This document shows positions 47,301 to 62,000 of a stretch of 64,000 nucleotides of DNA, in pieces. The position numbers and the translations under genes were made by a program. The stretch is from Burhinus oedicnemus (Eukaryota > Chordata > Aves > Charadriiformes > Burhinidae): the NCBI GenBank assembly GCA_008921705.1, contig VFFE01007487.1:463289-527288 (forward strand), in the 5' to 3' direction. Positions within the stretch are counted from its first letter, which is position 1; every line of letters begins with the position of its first letter. Below the pieces are notes generated by a model. The model was not told the origin of the DNA, did not search any database, and saw nothing but the letters and a program-made list of their open reading frames with translations.

Positions 47301-50300
47301 CTCCTCCTCTGGAGAGTGAGTCAGTTCAAAATTCGGGTATTCCGCTCAAATCCATAGTCTGCCTGAAGTCCAAAACCTTGTCAATATCCTGTTACGAAGC
47401 GAAACAAACAGTAGGTTGAGGTTGACTGCTAGCTCACAGATATATTATGCTTTCTTGCTTGCTCTGATTGGTATCTGATTCTTTAAACAGTGCTGCAAAC
47501 ACCACTAAGACTATTCTTATAGGAGCTATATTATGAAAGAATGACAGATTGTGGATGAGGAGGAGGACCTTTTTCGTAAATTATTTTCCTTTGCAATGCT
47601 TCTAGTTTCTCTTCTGTAAAACAGTTAGGTAAAAATACTCTATTTTTCCTGGTACTAATAAGAAAATTTGTAAAGCAAAGGAATTCTTTAACTCCTGGCA
47701 GTTGCATTTTATCTACCAGCCCTTGAATACAAAAAACATATCAGAAGCTCGAACTGGTATCCCTTCCTGCTTGCTAACAAATCTGCTTCTTCCCCACTTT
47801 GATTGCAGATATGGGCTTTAACCTTTCCTGTGTTAATATTGAAACGGCTATTTTTGGTTAAAAAAAAAAAAGAAAAAGATACTTTCAGTCTATTTAGAGT
47901 GTTAAAGTATCATTTCATTTCACAGTCTACCTCCTTAAAAGGTTGTCACAGCAGCAGTAAACCAAAGATTAGTTAAAAGCCATGACAAAATTGTAATTTT
48001 ATTCTTAACATTCCTATATATAAGAAAACAGGTGACAAAAGATTTCCACCCCACTCAAAATTCCTCCTCTCTTACATCTTCTTAACTGACACTTAGTGGT
48101 TGGATAATAGTGAGAGCACAGGAAAAAAGATTATAGTTTTACATTAGTGACACTAGAGTTATGGCTGAAGAGGTGCTTTCATTGTAAGCCTTCATTTTCA
48201 GGCACTTAGAGCTTTCTGAATATATTACCCTTTGGGCTCCCATTACACATGCTTGCTTTCATCCCCAAAGGTGGTTTGTGGTTTTTTTGTTTAGTCTTTT
48301 TCTTCATTATTTCATTACATTTTTCTTGGCTATTTATTTGATACCTAAATATGTGGAAAAGTATCTTCTTATTTCATCAATAGTTCATTGGTGTCGGTGC
48401 TTCTGCAGCATGTCTGCCTTTGATACAGTAGCGGAACTTTCTTTTGTAGATAACTATTCAAAGTTCTTAAAACCTGCCTGCTCTGTTTTGGTTTTTACTT
48501 CTTGAAATAACCAGGGAATTCTTCCTTAAAAAAGAATTGTAAAGTGTGATATCATGGTTAAAAATGTAAATATGTACTAACTTATTCATGAAATTGCCCT
48601 GCGTGAATAGCGGCGACACTTATTTGAGTAGTAAGAATAGATCATTTCTGATGGTTTAGAGCAGGATTCCACTCTCCTTTATGATGTGGTGGGAAAAAAG
48701 CGTCTGTTTCACCAACAAATGCCGTAAATAAAAGCCAGAGTTCATACACAGCTTCAGTTTTGACTTTCCTAACACTCGCAGACAATAAACCCTCCTTTGT
48801 TTATCTACAGTTTAGATTAGCAGACTTGATGTGGGAAAATGAGGAGGAACTGGGAAGGTCAAATCCACTGCTACGGCTTCCTGATGGAGTCCCTAACTGT
48901 CAGTCCACAACAATAATAATTTCAGTCTCTTGGCTTTCAGTGTAAATGGATTAACTCAAAAGATGAATTAACATTGAGTGTTTTGTATTTCAATGAGAAA
49001 CTACTCTGAGTGCCTGTGCACATGCACAAAAGGAATGAAAGATCAGCAAAAAGAACCAAAGATCATTAAAAACAAACAAAACCCAAATCCTGAGCGGAGA
49101 GTTTCTCTAACACAACCATGTCTCATCTACAGTCATTCTTAAGTTATTTAAGATGGTGAGGGTTGTTTATTTGAGGGAGCATATAGGCACTTTATTATGT
49201 TTTTAAGTACCATTAGCTGCAGATTCCACAATATATCAATATTGTCCATTGTAATTCTGAAATTACAAAGCTTGACCCAGCTGGTACTGGTAGTAGCATC
49301 TTGAATAACACACACGAAATCTATCCCAGCAAGGTCCTCCTCACCCTCAGGGTCTCTAGGAGGTCATTATTTCACAGTGAAAGTGGTGCTGGCAACGCTG
49401 GCTGATGATGATCTCATCGGGACTGGGAATATGTTTGGTCGTGTTTTTTTTTTTTTCCTAGCTTTTTTTTTTAAATAAATGTGAAAATTTCAGAATTCCT
49501 ATATCTCAGATGGTGACCTTTAATTGAAAAAGTAGAGCTTCCAATGAAGAACAGAAACTGATATTAAGTTTACAGAAATACTGTCTTGTTTTTCAAATCT
49601 ACCATAAGGCATTACAAGGAGAGACAAATCAGGGAAAATCCAAGGCTATGTAGTACTGCATGCTGTGAGCAAAAATCCTGCAGTCATAAGCCTAAATATG
49701 CCGGCTGACTGCCGCTAAAAACAAGCGTCTTTTTTGGAACAAGGGTTAGTTACAGTAGAGATAGCATAAAAGTGATGGCCTTGAAAAGATGTGGGTTTTT
49801 TTTAAAGGAAATATTAAGTATGAGTCAAAGGCATAGTTCCATCCTTTCTGTTCGTTCTTCTCCATCTTTTTTCTCCCCTCTCCCCTCCCTCAAATCTCTC
49901 ACAATAGTTTGGTCAACAGCATTTTCTTGCTTCATTGGTTTTGAAAAGGACTTGCTGTTCCCTGCTGTTAGATTATTTCCAGAAGACTGTCTCAGGTCAA
50001 TAGTCATAACATTCTTTGCTCAACTCCCTCTTTCCCCAACCCAGACAGAAAAAAAATTAAAAAAAAAAAAAAATATTGGGAAGAGGGAAAGGGAAGCATG
50101 TTTTTATTTACACGATGATCCAGAGTATTTTTGGTATGGAACCTTCTTTTTCTTTACAAGTACCTGGTCTCTGCACACCATTCCTACAGAGACATTTCTC
50201 CTACAAGGCATAATCAGTAACAGCTAGGTTTCAGGTGAAATTACCAAAAAATGTAGAGACCTTTTATTGGAATTAATTTTATTGCAATCTTCAAAAAAAG

Positions 50301-52974
50301 ATTACTTGCTCCAAGAAGTCTAGGAGATACTGAATGTAGAGAAGAAATTAGCCAAAATAAACATGATCCAGTTGTGGTCACCTTGATAGTGGTTCTTTAG
50401 GTCTCATTTCTACTCTCCTTCAGCTTTATTTTGATGGTTTATAAAAAGGCAGAAAGATGTTCACCTGAGGTGCATGTTGCCACCAAACTCATGCCTGGTG
50501 GCTCATCTGCAGCAACGAGGCTGGCTCGTGCTGTGGCTCGCGCTATTTGTTGCCTGGTTGGTTCAGGGGTTGTGGTAACTGCTCTATAGATGGAAGGTGT
50601 TGGGTGCAGACTTCGCAGCTGTGGTTCATCTGCAACTGTTCTTCTGCCTGTCTTCTCCTTCCCCTGAAAATATTTTATGTATTTAAAGATGTCAGGTTAG
50701 GATTGCCAATATGAAATAAATTTATCAGGTTTGTTTTGCACTCCAGTAAATTTTGGCTACTGTTAGGATGGATTTTAATTTTCTGTAACTGCTTGAACTG
50801 ATTAAATTAGCATGGGAGCCGACCCTTGCAAACAAAGTAAAGACAGTTCCTGTTAACTGCAATGAGAATTTGTTTGTGTGGTGTTTAAATAGGACAATAT
50901 GTGATAACTAGCAACTGTTGATAGTTTTACAGTATACAGAATAAGGAGAGACCGTAGCAGGTTGATTTGACAACAGCAGAAGTGAACAAGATGACCACAC
51001 AATATTGTGCAAACTTGTCTTGGGAACAAAGACGTTTCCTTTATTCCTCACGGGATTTTTGTAAATCTGATTAAAACTCTTTTTGGTGTGCCTCTAACAT
51101 TGCTGTTACTTGTACGTGCCACTGTAGGGTCATGAAGTTAGCCAGTGGCCAAGCTGCACGCCTCGCTGAGATGCTGAACACAACGGTTTGGAACAAGAAC
51201 CACCTGAATTCTAATCTTAGTCTTATTCTTGCTTTCTTGAGTTTGCTTGGCCAGCTTGGGGCACCCAAGACAGCAGAGGAACTTTTAGTGTCAATTGTAT
51301 GTTAGTAATAGAACATTAGCTCTCTGAGTGAATAATACAAGCAAGGCCAATCCATGTTCATCAGCTCCCTAAAAGTGTAGGCTAACAGTGAAGGCAATCT
51401 TGGTAATAAATGAACAGAAGCATGAACTGTGGAGTTAGAGCTTGATTTTGAATGTGTTACACAAGATAAGGTGTTATTTACTATTTTTAATCTGGAATTC
51501 TGATCTTTCCAGTATCTGAATGTTTGGATTTGAGAATTTGGTTTAAATTCTTTTTTTAATAACAAATAATACAGGAAGAACATGTTGCATGTTGTCAGAG
51601 GAACCATTGACTTCTTGGATACAAGTAGCTTCTGTCACGAAAGACAGATTCAGCCATCCTTAAGCTTCCTTACACAGTTCTTTTTTAATAGGCATTATTC
51701 AGTTTAAATACATAGTTCAAATCCCCTTGCTTCAGGGCTCTAGGGGAGAGATCTTGGAAGTGAAAAACATAGGTAAGGGAACAGCTTGTCAGAAAGTAAG
51801 AATTTAGCGCTTAAACACTCCAAAGGCATTCCCACATCTGAGACAAACAAACTGCAGTTGAGATCTAAAAATCTTACACCTTTAACGTTTTTCAGCTCTG
51901 GATTAAAGAGCCTTCTTGAGCTCATGGGAGGTGTCTGAGCTCTGTTAGCCCGGGATAAGCAGCAACTTGACCAAAAAAAATTGGGTACTGAAAAGTAAAA
52001 TGCAGTGGTGTGTGTACAGTATATAAAGAACAACGAGAGAGTCCTGACAATTTAACTTCTATAAGAGTCTGCAAACCTACTGCCTCTGCTTTTCAAAAGG
52101 AAAGAACTATATGCATCTTGATGCTGCACATTGTTATAGAGTTTGGATTAGAAAGTAAAATTTTGCTGTTCATCCAGATGCGGTACTAGTAACTGAAATA
52201 AATGCCACGTCTTAATGGCTAAGCCAGAGAGAAGATAAGGGCTGTTGCTACTCATAAAAGATAAAATAACCTTCAAATGAGAGAAGCCTGTGCTGAGAAA
52301 CCAGAGGTTTAAGCTCTTAATCTGCTAATGATATGTGCGTGAAGATTTTTGAGATGAAGCCCAGTCTGGGAGCTTGAATTTTGCAGGCCTCTCAAATGCT
52401 TCAGTGTCTTCTCTATGAGATGCATGACCCCTTGATGAAGGGTATGCTTTTGCCTACTTATAATTTATATAGTGCAGGACCAGAGAGATTGTGTTGATCT
52501 TATATTTGTTACCAGTAATTCAAACTGTTAGTTCAAGTTTTTACTTGTACTTTGGAGCTGAAAAATTCAGGTTCTGTTGATGATAAACTGTTAGTGCCTA
52601 AGCAGCTGCGATTCAAAAGGTTAAAAAAAAAAAAAAAAGAATATATTTTTACTGGGACAGTCCCTATGTTAAAGTTGGTAGCACTTCTGCTGTTGACTTT
52701 TATGACAGCTTGCTCATAGAAGACAACTAAAGAGAAATGTATTGGATAATTGTCTTATCTATATATTGAGGGAATGTCTTAACCATTAAGCTATGGAGAA
52801 TGACTAAGTGCATGTGACTCTTTCTGGCCTGACAGCAGACAGTTATTCATACAGAATACAAGAGTTTGGGCTACAGAAAATGAAGTTTCAAATCTTGCTT
52901 CAAGCCATGAAGAATAGAAATCCTTTGGATCTGGATCTTTTGCAACACACTGCTACTTACTAATCAAGGCTATT
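44310..52974. other. Gene-poor intergenic sequence
   Basis: This is about 8.7 kb of AT-rich unique sequence with A and T tracts (for example near 49446 and 50058). I could support no gene, RNA gene or transposon in it. Confidence 0.45.
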
Positions 52975-53285
52975 TCACAAAATCACAGAACAGCTGAAGT
53001 TTTGGAAGGCATCTCTGGACATCGCCTAGTTTAGCCGCCTGCTCAACCAGGGTCAGCTACAGCAGATTCTCCAGGACTGTGTCCAAGGATGGAGACTACA
53101 CAACCCCTCTTGGCAACCTGTTCCAGCATTTGATCACCCTTGAACTAAAAAAACCTCAAAAACACAAAACCAAAAGACTTTAAAAATATTTAAACAGAAT
53201 TTCCTCTATTTCACCTTGTTCCTCTCAGTTCATCACTGAGAAGGGTCGTGCTTTGTCTTCTACCTGCATCCCTATGAGAATTCAT
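52975..53285 (-). mobile_element. Old CR1 LINE fragment
   Basis: The plus strand reads AAAATCACAGAACAGCTGAAG, then GCTCAACCAGGGTCAGCTAC, AGGACTGTGTCCAAGGATGG and GGCAACCTGTTCCAGCATTTGATCACCCTT. This matches the reverse complement of a CR1 tail of an older subfamily. An A-rich insertion interrupts it near 53145-53180, before it resumes with TTTCCTCTATTTCACCTTGT. Confidence 0.85.
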
Positions 53286-55789
53286 ACGCAGTTTAACCTA
53301 TTTTAATGCAAACAGTTGAGGAGATTGTGTGGGATGCCCAGATGCCTATGATGGCCCAGCTGTGTATCTTCAGAGGAAGACTTGGGAGTATCCATTTACT
53401 CTCTTTTCTAACACAAGAACTAGAAAGCATCGCCTGGCTCAGGCTATGAGCCACAAATTGCTGGTAGCTGGGAGTACACAGTACAGAAATAGAACTCTGT
53501 GCTTGCTTTGTTCTTACATCTTTGGTTACTGAGCACTGTTAGGGATAGGATATTGGAAAAAAAAACGCCGATTTTTGGCATGACTTGGTACATCTGCTTT
53601 TACTTTCTAAGACCTTCGAGTACTTTTAGAAGGACAGATGCAGCTGGCTTTGCTACAGTACTGCTATTCCTGGTTAATCTGCATAGTGATGTTGATTTTG
53701 GGGTTGTTCGTTTTTTCAGCTTGCCATATTCTCTGAAGAGGTGGAGATACGTAGCAGCACAAAGTAAAGGAGAGGATGGCCTTCAAATGATGCTCTTCTT
53801 TTGAACCCAGGGGTTGCTGGCCAAAAAGACTCAGGAGCTCTTCTAGTTGAACGCTTGGAACGGTGCCCTCCTACGGGGAAAAAAAATTGCTCCTAGATGT
53901 TTATCTTGAAACTTGATTATCATAATTGTAAATAAAGGCTAATATGCATGTATTATAACTCAGGTCTTGTTTGCTTTTTATAGAGTGTGAAATGAGCTTC
54001 CACTTGTAATTGCAGGTTTTCTTGATTGATGTGAAGCTATTTTCTCTGTAAGCAGATACTTCTCAGTTTCTAGCTCTGTTCAAAGTATGAATAATCAATT
54101 ACAAAAAAAACTTGGAAAAAAAATCGAATTGCAAAGAGGTTCATTTCCTAATGCCCCAGGACAGCAAGAACTTCAGAGCTAGGAAATTACATGCCCTTAA
54201 CACGACTGTTGATTCTTCCATTGAATGAAAGCTGTACATCAAGAGAGATCTCTCATTACGTGATTACAGCACATATTCTCCCTGGAAGATACAAGGCACT
54301 TTCCTTTTGGATCTTGCTCATGAATTTTTACAGCTTGGAGAACTGCAAATACGCTTGAGAGGTAAGTGTATCTGTGACCAATGGAAACATAAAAGGGGAA
54401 GAAGTCGCAAGACTTCACAGAATACCTGCTCACCTCCTGAAACGCCATGTCCCCATGCATCAAAGGCTTCGCTTGCTCTCTGAAAGATACTGTTTTTATC
54501 ATTGCACATGATATTGTATCCTTTGGGATGAATTGTGCTAACTATCAATAGAATTATTTATATACCAAACCTGTCAAGTTAGCAAAGGCACAGGAATTTG
54601 GTCATTAAAGAGGTAAGTGCATTTTAATGTATTGTATACCGCGCATCATCTTTGCCTCTGTTCCAGTGAGTGCCAGACTCCATCCTTCTGCCGTGGCCTC
54701 TGTGTTCAGAGACTTTGGGTTTGATTCTGAGCAGGAGAGCATTTCTCTAACTCTACTGTCTTGGTTAAGTTATTTCATACAATCCTGAATGTTGTCATTT
54801 GTAAAGCAAATCTGTTTCAATACAAAAGTATTCTGTAAAATCCATTAACCTCTATAGGCAGAGATTAAGTTCGACGTTTTCAAAACAAGCCCTGTTCTTT
54901 GCAATCTAACCTATTCCCTGTTTATTTTTACTACTATTGTCATTGTATCCAAACTGTCTGTACGTAAGCAGTTGTAAACACTTCTTAACAATTTTTCCAC
55001 TACTGTGAATTGCCTTGAAGCCACATAGGATATAAATGAAGAGGAAAATGGCAGATTTTCCATATGGTCTAACTACTACATGAAGTTTTAGGAATGCTAT
55101 TTCCCATTTATATCCATTCATGTCTTTGAATTTCAATCTTTAAATCATTACCTTTTCTCTCAGGACTGCTGTGAGGCTTAATTCATTAATGTCCATAGAG
55201 TGCTTTGAAATCCTTAGATGAAAGAGATTACAGAAGTGCAAAATATTAATATTAAAGCAAAAATGTGAGCCCACAACCTCTCTTCTTCTCTCCCTTAGCT
55301 CACCTGTTCATGAAGATCTTTGTAATCATATAAACTTACCTTCGAATGAGGCAAATCCTTTTTCCTTTGATGTATAGATAACGCGAGGTTGTGAATGCCC
55401 ATTTTTTTAAAGAATCTTTTTCATATTAACAAAGTTAATGCAAAAACTTCTTAGCAATGGTTTTAATCTTCTGTTCACAGTCTTTGTGCTTCCCCAATTA
55501 AAATGTGGTCCTGGTTAAATCCAGCTGAATCTTGTAGGACTGCATCAGCGTTGAAAGATTCATAGTGCTCTCTCCATAGGCTTATGTTAGGAGAACAGAA
55601 GTTCCTCCATCAGCTTTAGGTAACTTCAGACTGTAAAATAACTGGCATAACACAATCTTTCCAAAATGCATCATTTGTTTTCTAGATGGGAACCATCTTC
55701 TCTGTCCTACCATCTGCATTGGTTTCTGTAAAGCATTTATTCTCTATTTTATGAAAATTCTCTATTTTCGTAGGATGGTATGATAATTC
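53286..55789. other. Intergenic sequence with a degraded CORE-SINE-like segment
   Basis: This is mostly unique sequence. At about 55150-55250 the text CTGTGAGGCTTAATTCATTAAT and AGTGCTTTGAAATCCTTAGATG resembles the 3' half of MIR/CORE-SINEs. No gene was recognised. Confidence 0.45.
55150..55250 (+). repeat. Degraded MIR/CORE-SINE-like fragment
   Basis: The order TGTGAGGCTTAAT, then GAGTGCTTTGAAATCC, then GAAGTGCAAAATATTAAT follows the tail of ancient amniote CORE-SINEs. The match is by eye and the limits are approximate. Confidence 0.45.
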
Positions 55790-56000
55790 ATGTTAGAATG
55801 ACCTCAGGAGATCTGTAGTCCAACCTTCTGCTCAAAACAAGGTCAGCTATGAGATCAGACCAGGTTTCTTACGACTTTATCCAGTCAGAGGACGTCTTAG
55901 CCTACCAACTTCTATCTGGAGCCTCTAGATCATCCATGAACCTAGCTGCTTCTGTTTCCATTACAATCAAAAACCTATGTAAGCCTTTAGTAATATTACT
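55790..56000 (-). mobile_element. Old CR1 LINE fragment
   Basis: The plus strand has GAATGACCTCAGGAGATCTGTAGTCCAACC, then CTGCTCAAAACAAGGTCAGC and CCAGTCAGAG. This is the reverse-complement tail of an older CR1 subfamily, diverged at many positions. The far end is uncertain. Confidence 0.75.
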
Positions 56001-59000
56001 GAAACTAATACCCCAAAATCCAACACCCCAGAGTAACCTTCACAAAAACTGATGCAGATGTTACTATTGGGATACAGGGAATATTTTTTTTTTTTTTCCA
56101 TCTTAACTGTTTATCTCTGTAGCCAGAATATTGTCTATGGACACTTCCAGTAACTTCTTTTTCCCTGCAAAGAAAATCAGCGAGTGGGTAAGAAGTGTTA
56201 ACGAGCCTCTGGGAGGTAAGTCAACAGCCTTTTCAAGACATTGGAATATCGTATATTTAAGGACAGAGTTGCAGTAAAGAAATAAGGGCTGCCTTCTCAG
56301 CTTCTTGGTTTGGATATTGCAAGTCCCCCTCTCCCGGCCTGCTAAGTTTAGAAATTCCCTCTCTGCTGTAGCCACTAATTAAAATCTGTAGAAGTTGCTT
56401 TTCTCAGGCGTTCATGATCACCCTCTTAATCCATACTGGGCATCCCATACCGTCTTTCACGGTCCCCAAGAGGAAAGGCTCAGTTTCCTGTCTTCTGAGT
56501 CAGTGTGAAAGGACCGACCTTCTGCAGAAGGTTTCCGTTTTCTCTCCAGTGCTGGTCTTATGGCTCCCAGCTGGGTAATGCTTTGTGTTATTGCGATCTT
56601 TACTGACAAATAGGATGAACTCCATCAGTGGAGAAAAAAACCCCACCAAGCCTGTATTCAAAGCTCAGTTACAACATTCATGATGTCCAGATTGTCCGAG
56701 ACAGAGCAGCTAGTCATGTTTTTAAAAAGATACCATTGCAGTGTCTCTTGCCATCCCACTGGAGTTCACGTGAACCTTCCTGACAACATGCGATTTACTT
56801 CAGAGTTAGTTGGTTGTGCTGCTGCTGTGCCATTATCCTGCTCTTCCAGTTCAGCCATTTAAAGTCAGTAGAAAACTCTAGTGACCTTTTTACTTGCAGA
56901 CAGGGCAGATATCTACAAGCCAATTGTGGAGAGTAGCTACTTTGAATCTATATTTAAATACTCAAATAAGCATACGTTTATTCAGATTTCTTTTTAAAGC
57001 TTAGGCTCTGAAAGTTTCTCCTTTATTACATATGCATGTGTTGATATAATCTGGAATTTTGAGTTGCTTGTAATACTGCTACTAGATATTAGACTGGAGT
57101 TGTTTTACCACCACTTCTTCCTCAAAGGAGAATTAATCATTGATTTAACTAGAACGCTAATATGAATGATTGTGGTGTTCTGCATATGTTGATTTATTTA
57201 ATTTTTTCAGCCTTCTAGGTCCCTTTTGAAAACAAGCTTAGCCAACCAAACTTAACAAGCTTTTACTTGCGTGTGTATAAATGTTAAGTAAACAAAATAT
57301 TTTTGCTGCTTATGCTTGCAGTATTCAGCTTCATTAAACATGTTTATATGCCGTCTATAACCTTTTTCAGCGTACATGACTAACTTGTAAGACAGATTCT
57401 GTTCAGATAAAAGAGGACATGGAAAATGCGTTTCGGAGAACTTGTTTGAATGTAGATCTCCCGAGACGCTCTCAAGCTGTCTTGTTCAAGCAAAACAAAG
57501 ATCTCAAATCTTGAAAATTCTGAGGTGTGTAACAGGTCGGGTTGGTTTCTTTTAGGTGGACTTTCCACCGAATGACAATTCATAACCATTTTGCACTGTG
57601 AAGTCGTCCATGGTTAACGGTCTCCCTACAGCCAAGTAGGAATCCTCCGGTTACACAGCAGTTGCGGGCTGAGGCGAGCGCGGTGTGAGGGTTAGTGCGT
57701 CCCACTGCCTTTGGCAGCCTGAGAAAGGGTTTGTTTCCAATTAGGCGGCCAGGCTTCAGAGGCCGAGGAGACACTAACAGCAGAGAGAATTTTAAGAATG
57801 CCACCACATCTGGCAGATGTTCAGGGAAGACCTCGGGAACGCAGGCAAACTGAGGTCTGCTCTTAGTCCCACCTGCCAAAGCAAGGATTAAACAAGTGGG
57901 ATCAAATTGCTTCTTCCTGCCTCTCTTTTATCTTAAAGCGCAGCAGCCGATACCAAGATTTTGATGCCATTATGCAAAATAAGTACTTGATAGTGAAGGA
58001 ATCATAGTGCAGCAAGATGCCACTCACTGAAAAATTCTGATGTCCTGAGAGAACGTACGTACTTGTTAAAGGAGAGAGCAGGTTGCTTCAGCAGTACGAA
58101 GTGCCGGTAAAATCTCAGGGCAACGGCTCACCGCAATCCTGACTAACCATCGCAAAGGTTTTTTAGTGTAATAATGAGTGACCGTGGAAGCTGCTGGCTG
58201 CCCATGGATACGAGCTGTGCATGAAGTTAACTGCTTTGAGGAGGACGCGTATTCTAGCCATGGAAATCCAGAGTGACAACTCTGAGGACGAAAGAGATGC
58301 TAGCTAACGGTAACAATCCTTGATAGAGGGTTGTCCTACAATATTTACACTGTAAATATAAGGCACTGTGAAGCAAATTCTTAGTTCAGGTAAACTGCTG
58401 TGGAGACATGGTTTTCTGACGTTCTACTCCATCTAAGCAGCTGTCCTTACGAGCCATGAGTGAGGGATCTCCGTATTTCTGACCAAAGAGGTAGGGGTAG
58501 CCCTTTTAAAAAGTACAGGGTGGACATAATTCTTAGAAAACAGCTGTCCCTTCTCTTTCAAAAGTGTCATTTCAATTTAGCATTTGAACTTTCACTTTAG
58601 ACTAATGGTTTTCAGATCACCGGAGAGGTAAATGGGTGAAGCAGCTTCTAAGACATTATATACGTGTCTTGTTCCATTGATCAAATGAGCAGTTGATGTC
58701 GTCTTCCAAAACTAAATATTATTTAAAGAAATCTTTAATATTTAAAAAACAAAACAATTCCCCCGCCCCCCAAGGAATACAAGAAAGAATGACAGCATCT
58801 GGCTGTCCTACAGGAAATCTTTTAGCTATCTCAAGAGTTAATCTTTCAAAGATTATATTGGATTTCATAGAGGTAAATAGATTCTCAAGATGCATTCTAT
58901 CCCCAAAAGCAACGACTTTTCTTAATGTACATGCATTACACAATAACATGTTAAAAATGCAAAATAAGACATTTTTAAGAATTCATTGCCTTAAGTGAGG

Positions 59001-62000
59001 ACTTACACAAACATTCAATTTCATCAGCTGCAGCCAAAGCTAAAAGGTACATAACAGCACCTGAAAAATTAATGAAAGCTTTGCTATTTTAGTTTAACAT
59101 CCCTGTTTTTCTGCTCTCTAAACGCTCCTGCCGTTGCAGCCATCAGTCTCATACCAGAATGTTTCACCAGACCCTGCAGCAGACGCACAGACAAGTGAAC
59201 TCAACATCGTCCTGAAAAGTCTGTGAAAACACCTCAGGAAATGTTGACTCTTTCAGTCTAAGGATCAAAGCTGAATTATCTGAAGTTGAATGATTTAAAT
59301 TCTTTAGATGATGAATTGCATGTAGCTGTTTATGACTGTTTTGTTTTCTAATGACGAAACTTATTTTTCACTTACTAGAAAATCTAGTTCTTTATGAATA
59401 GTATTCAGTATTTTTAGGCGCATCTCACTGTTTTAGAACTGAACTTTCTGTGACGTTTCGTGGTGTCAGAAAACAGGCACTTGCAAAGGAAGCCTCGTAT
59501 TTTCAAATGCTTATGGCGAAGCGTGCGATGACGGGGGGGTGGCTTTCACAGCATTTACGTAGCCGTGTGTTGCAGTGGTAATTAAAGGGCATCGGGCCAG
59601 GTCCTGCTGCCCTCGCTGGGATCACAACTCCAAGCCGTGTTCGGTAGCTCCGTGCGCTTAATTACGGTGGACTTGGTACCTCCAACCTTCAGCTAAGATC
59701 AAGGGCTCGTCTTGTTAGAATTTCTATGGAATCTGTGGTAAAAGGCGATGTTTGATTTTAAAGCATTTACAATGCATGGCTGGCATTTAGGTATTATCCT
59801 CTGGGAACCCAGTGTGCTTCCACAGTGCCCTGTGTGGGCTTAGATGACAGAAAGCTGACAGATTCAGGAGTCCCGAGTCCCAGACTGGCGCTCCTACCCC
59901 AGCATCATTTCATTTCTGGGAACATACTAAATGGCTTTTTCATAGGAATTGTATTGGGATTCGAATGACATTATCCCTAGATTAAAGGTGTGCGTTTAAA
60001 CTGTTTTGTTACTGATTTTTATAGGACAATGACCGTTAGCTTTTGTTCTGTAAGGACTCTTAAATAAGGGAATTATTACTGTGTTAATGTCCAATGAAGC
60101 CATCAAATGGCTCCCGGTGTCAGTTCTCATCACTGAGGTGAGAACTTTGGGCTTTGATCATTATCTTTTCAGAGTCCAAGCCTGTAACTTAACACACGAT
60201 TACTTTTACCTATCTAAGGGGCTGGGACACATCAAAAGGCTAAGAACCAACAAGAAGGGGAATAGCTTGTGCTTCAGATGCTGATGTTAGTTGGGAGACG
60301 CGATTTTGGCGAATTCCTCTCATCAGCTCTGTGCCGTAGCTTTCTGGTTCTAAAATAGAGATTAAAATGTTGGGGTTTTTCTCTCGCCTTTTGTCTGTCT
60401 AGATTGTAAGCGTTAGCGAGGGTACATACGTGCAACGCTTTGTACGTTAGTGCTTCTTGCTACAACCGTAACATTTAATCGATAAAAACATGCCTTATGT
60501 TTCTTTGATTCATAAAATGCTGAATGTTTCTCTAATCTGAGCTAGAGAGGAGCATGTATTTGCAGAGGACCTTTCACCGGAAAGAGCAGAAGATCACTGT
60601 CCTTGCCTTTCAGTTGAGGACTCCGAAACGGGTAATGCAAATTTGCAGGCTCTTGGCATGCAAATTAAGGAAAGAGGCGGCAGCACACCTGTCTTCTCAA
60701 AGCTCAAAGCATCACGCACACGCAGGAAAAAAATAAAAAAAAGGTTACACTTCTGTAGTTCTCTACAGTCAAGCATTCTTTCAAAGGGAAAATCCATCAC
60801 TTTGAAGAATTTACAGAAGAAAACCTCCACAGCAACCAAAGCTGCAGGCAAGCGCGTGAAAGGCAAAATGCAACTGCTGAGAAAAATAAATAAGGGCCTT
60901 TACAGCAGTCCCCTTGAATTGAAATTTTCCTTTATCACAGACTAGGCTATTATAATCTTCTTTTCTACCTCTAGCCACGTATTTTAAAAGAAGATTTTCT
61001 AAATACAAAAAATGTTACAGCAGAAGCAGAGTCTCTTACTAATGTATTATAAACCATCTCTTTCTGTACTAAAACGCCACCTGAATTTGCCAAAGAACTG
61101 ATTTGGCTTAATTTCTCATTCCTCTTGTCTGCGTGTGAAACATCGATCTGATACAAAAAATGGCAGTTGGGGTACGGAGTGACAGAAACGTCATTTTCCG
61201 CAGGCGCCGGCATTCAGCAAGCGCACCGAATGGTGCCAAAGGCTTCGAGCACAGGCCAGACCGAGCGCCGCGGAGAAGCCTTCTGCGAGCCACGACGTCC
61301 TTAAAGGTCCCAAGAGCCACAGCAGCCCAGGTGTTGGTGGCAGCTTTTTTTTTTTTCCCCAGGTAAGTTTAAACAAAACCTCAGGCAACCTAAGTTCATA
61401 GACTTCTTTTTACAGAGGCCACATACTTTAACCTTTAAATTAAAGAAATGGTGTAAATGAGATGTAATTTTTATTTACTGGTGTTCCATGTTAGCAGGCG
61501 TCCTGAATACTGGGCTGAAAGCTGTATCTCTGCCAAGTCAACAGCCTCGAGGATAAAGCTAAAAGCAAAGTGAGACTGTAGTCATAATTTTATTTGGGGG
61601 GGGACATTGAGTTTTCTTTCCCCAAGAATGAGGTGCCACAGAGAGAATCACGTGCAGGACTTGCTAAAGTTCAGCCAGAAAATAAAGAAAATGCCTTTGA
61701 AATCTTGGGCTGGTGCTGGGCTGGGGATGGTAGAGGCTGCTGCTGGATCCATCCTCCCGAGGAACGGAGACCACCTCTTCATGCTGGCCGCTCTCGAGTG
61801 GTGGCAGGCAGTAGCCGTGCCGGGATTCTTGGACTGTAGGCAGAGCAGGCAGTGAGCCACGACCCGCCGATTACCTTCAGGAATCCCCAGTCCCTCCACA
61901 CTACCTACTTCTGTGGCCTCCAGCCAGCCTTGACTTTGACGGTAACGTTCTGCTCTGAACGTGGTGCGTGACAGCACTGTCTCTCGCTCTAAAAAGTGTG

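Noticed and set aside
54650..54850. Possible second MIR copy
   Set aside because: Only short scattered similarity (TTGGTTAAGTTATTTCA, ATTTGTAAAGC), below what I can support.
60390..60470. SINE-like text near AGATTGTAAGCGTTAGCGAGG
   Set aside because: It resembles a tail found in old amniote repeats, but too little is preserved to assign a family or ends by eye.
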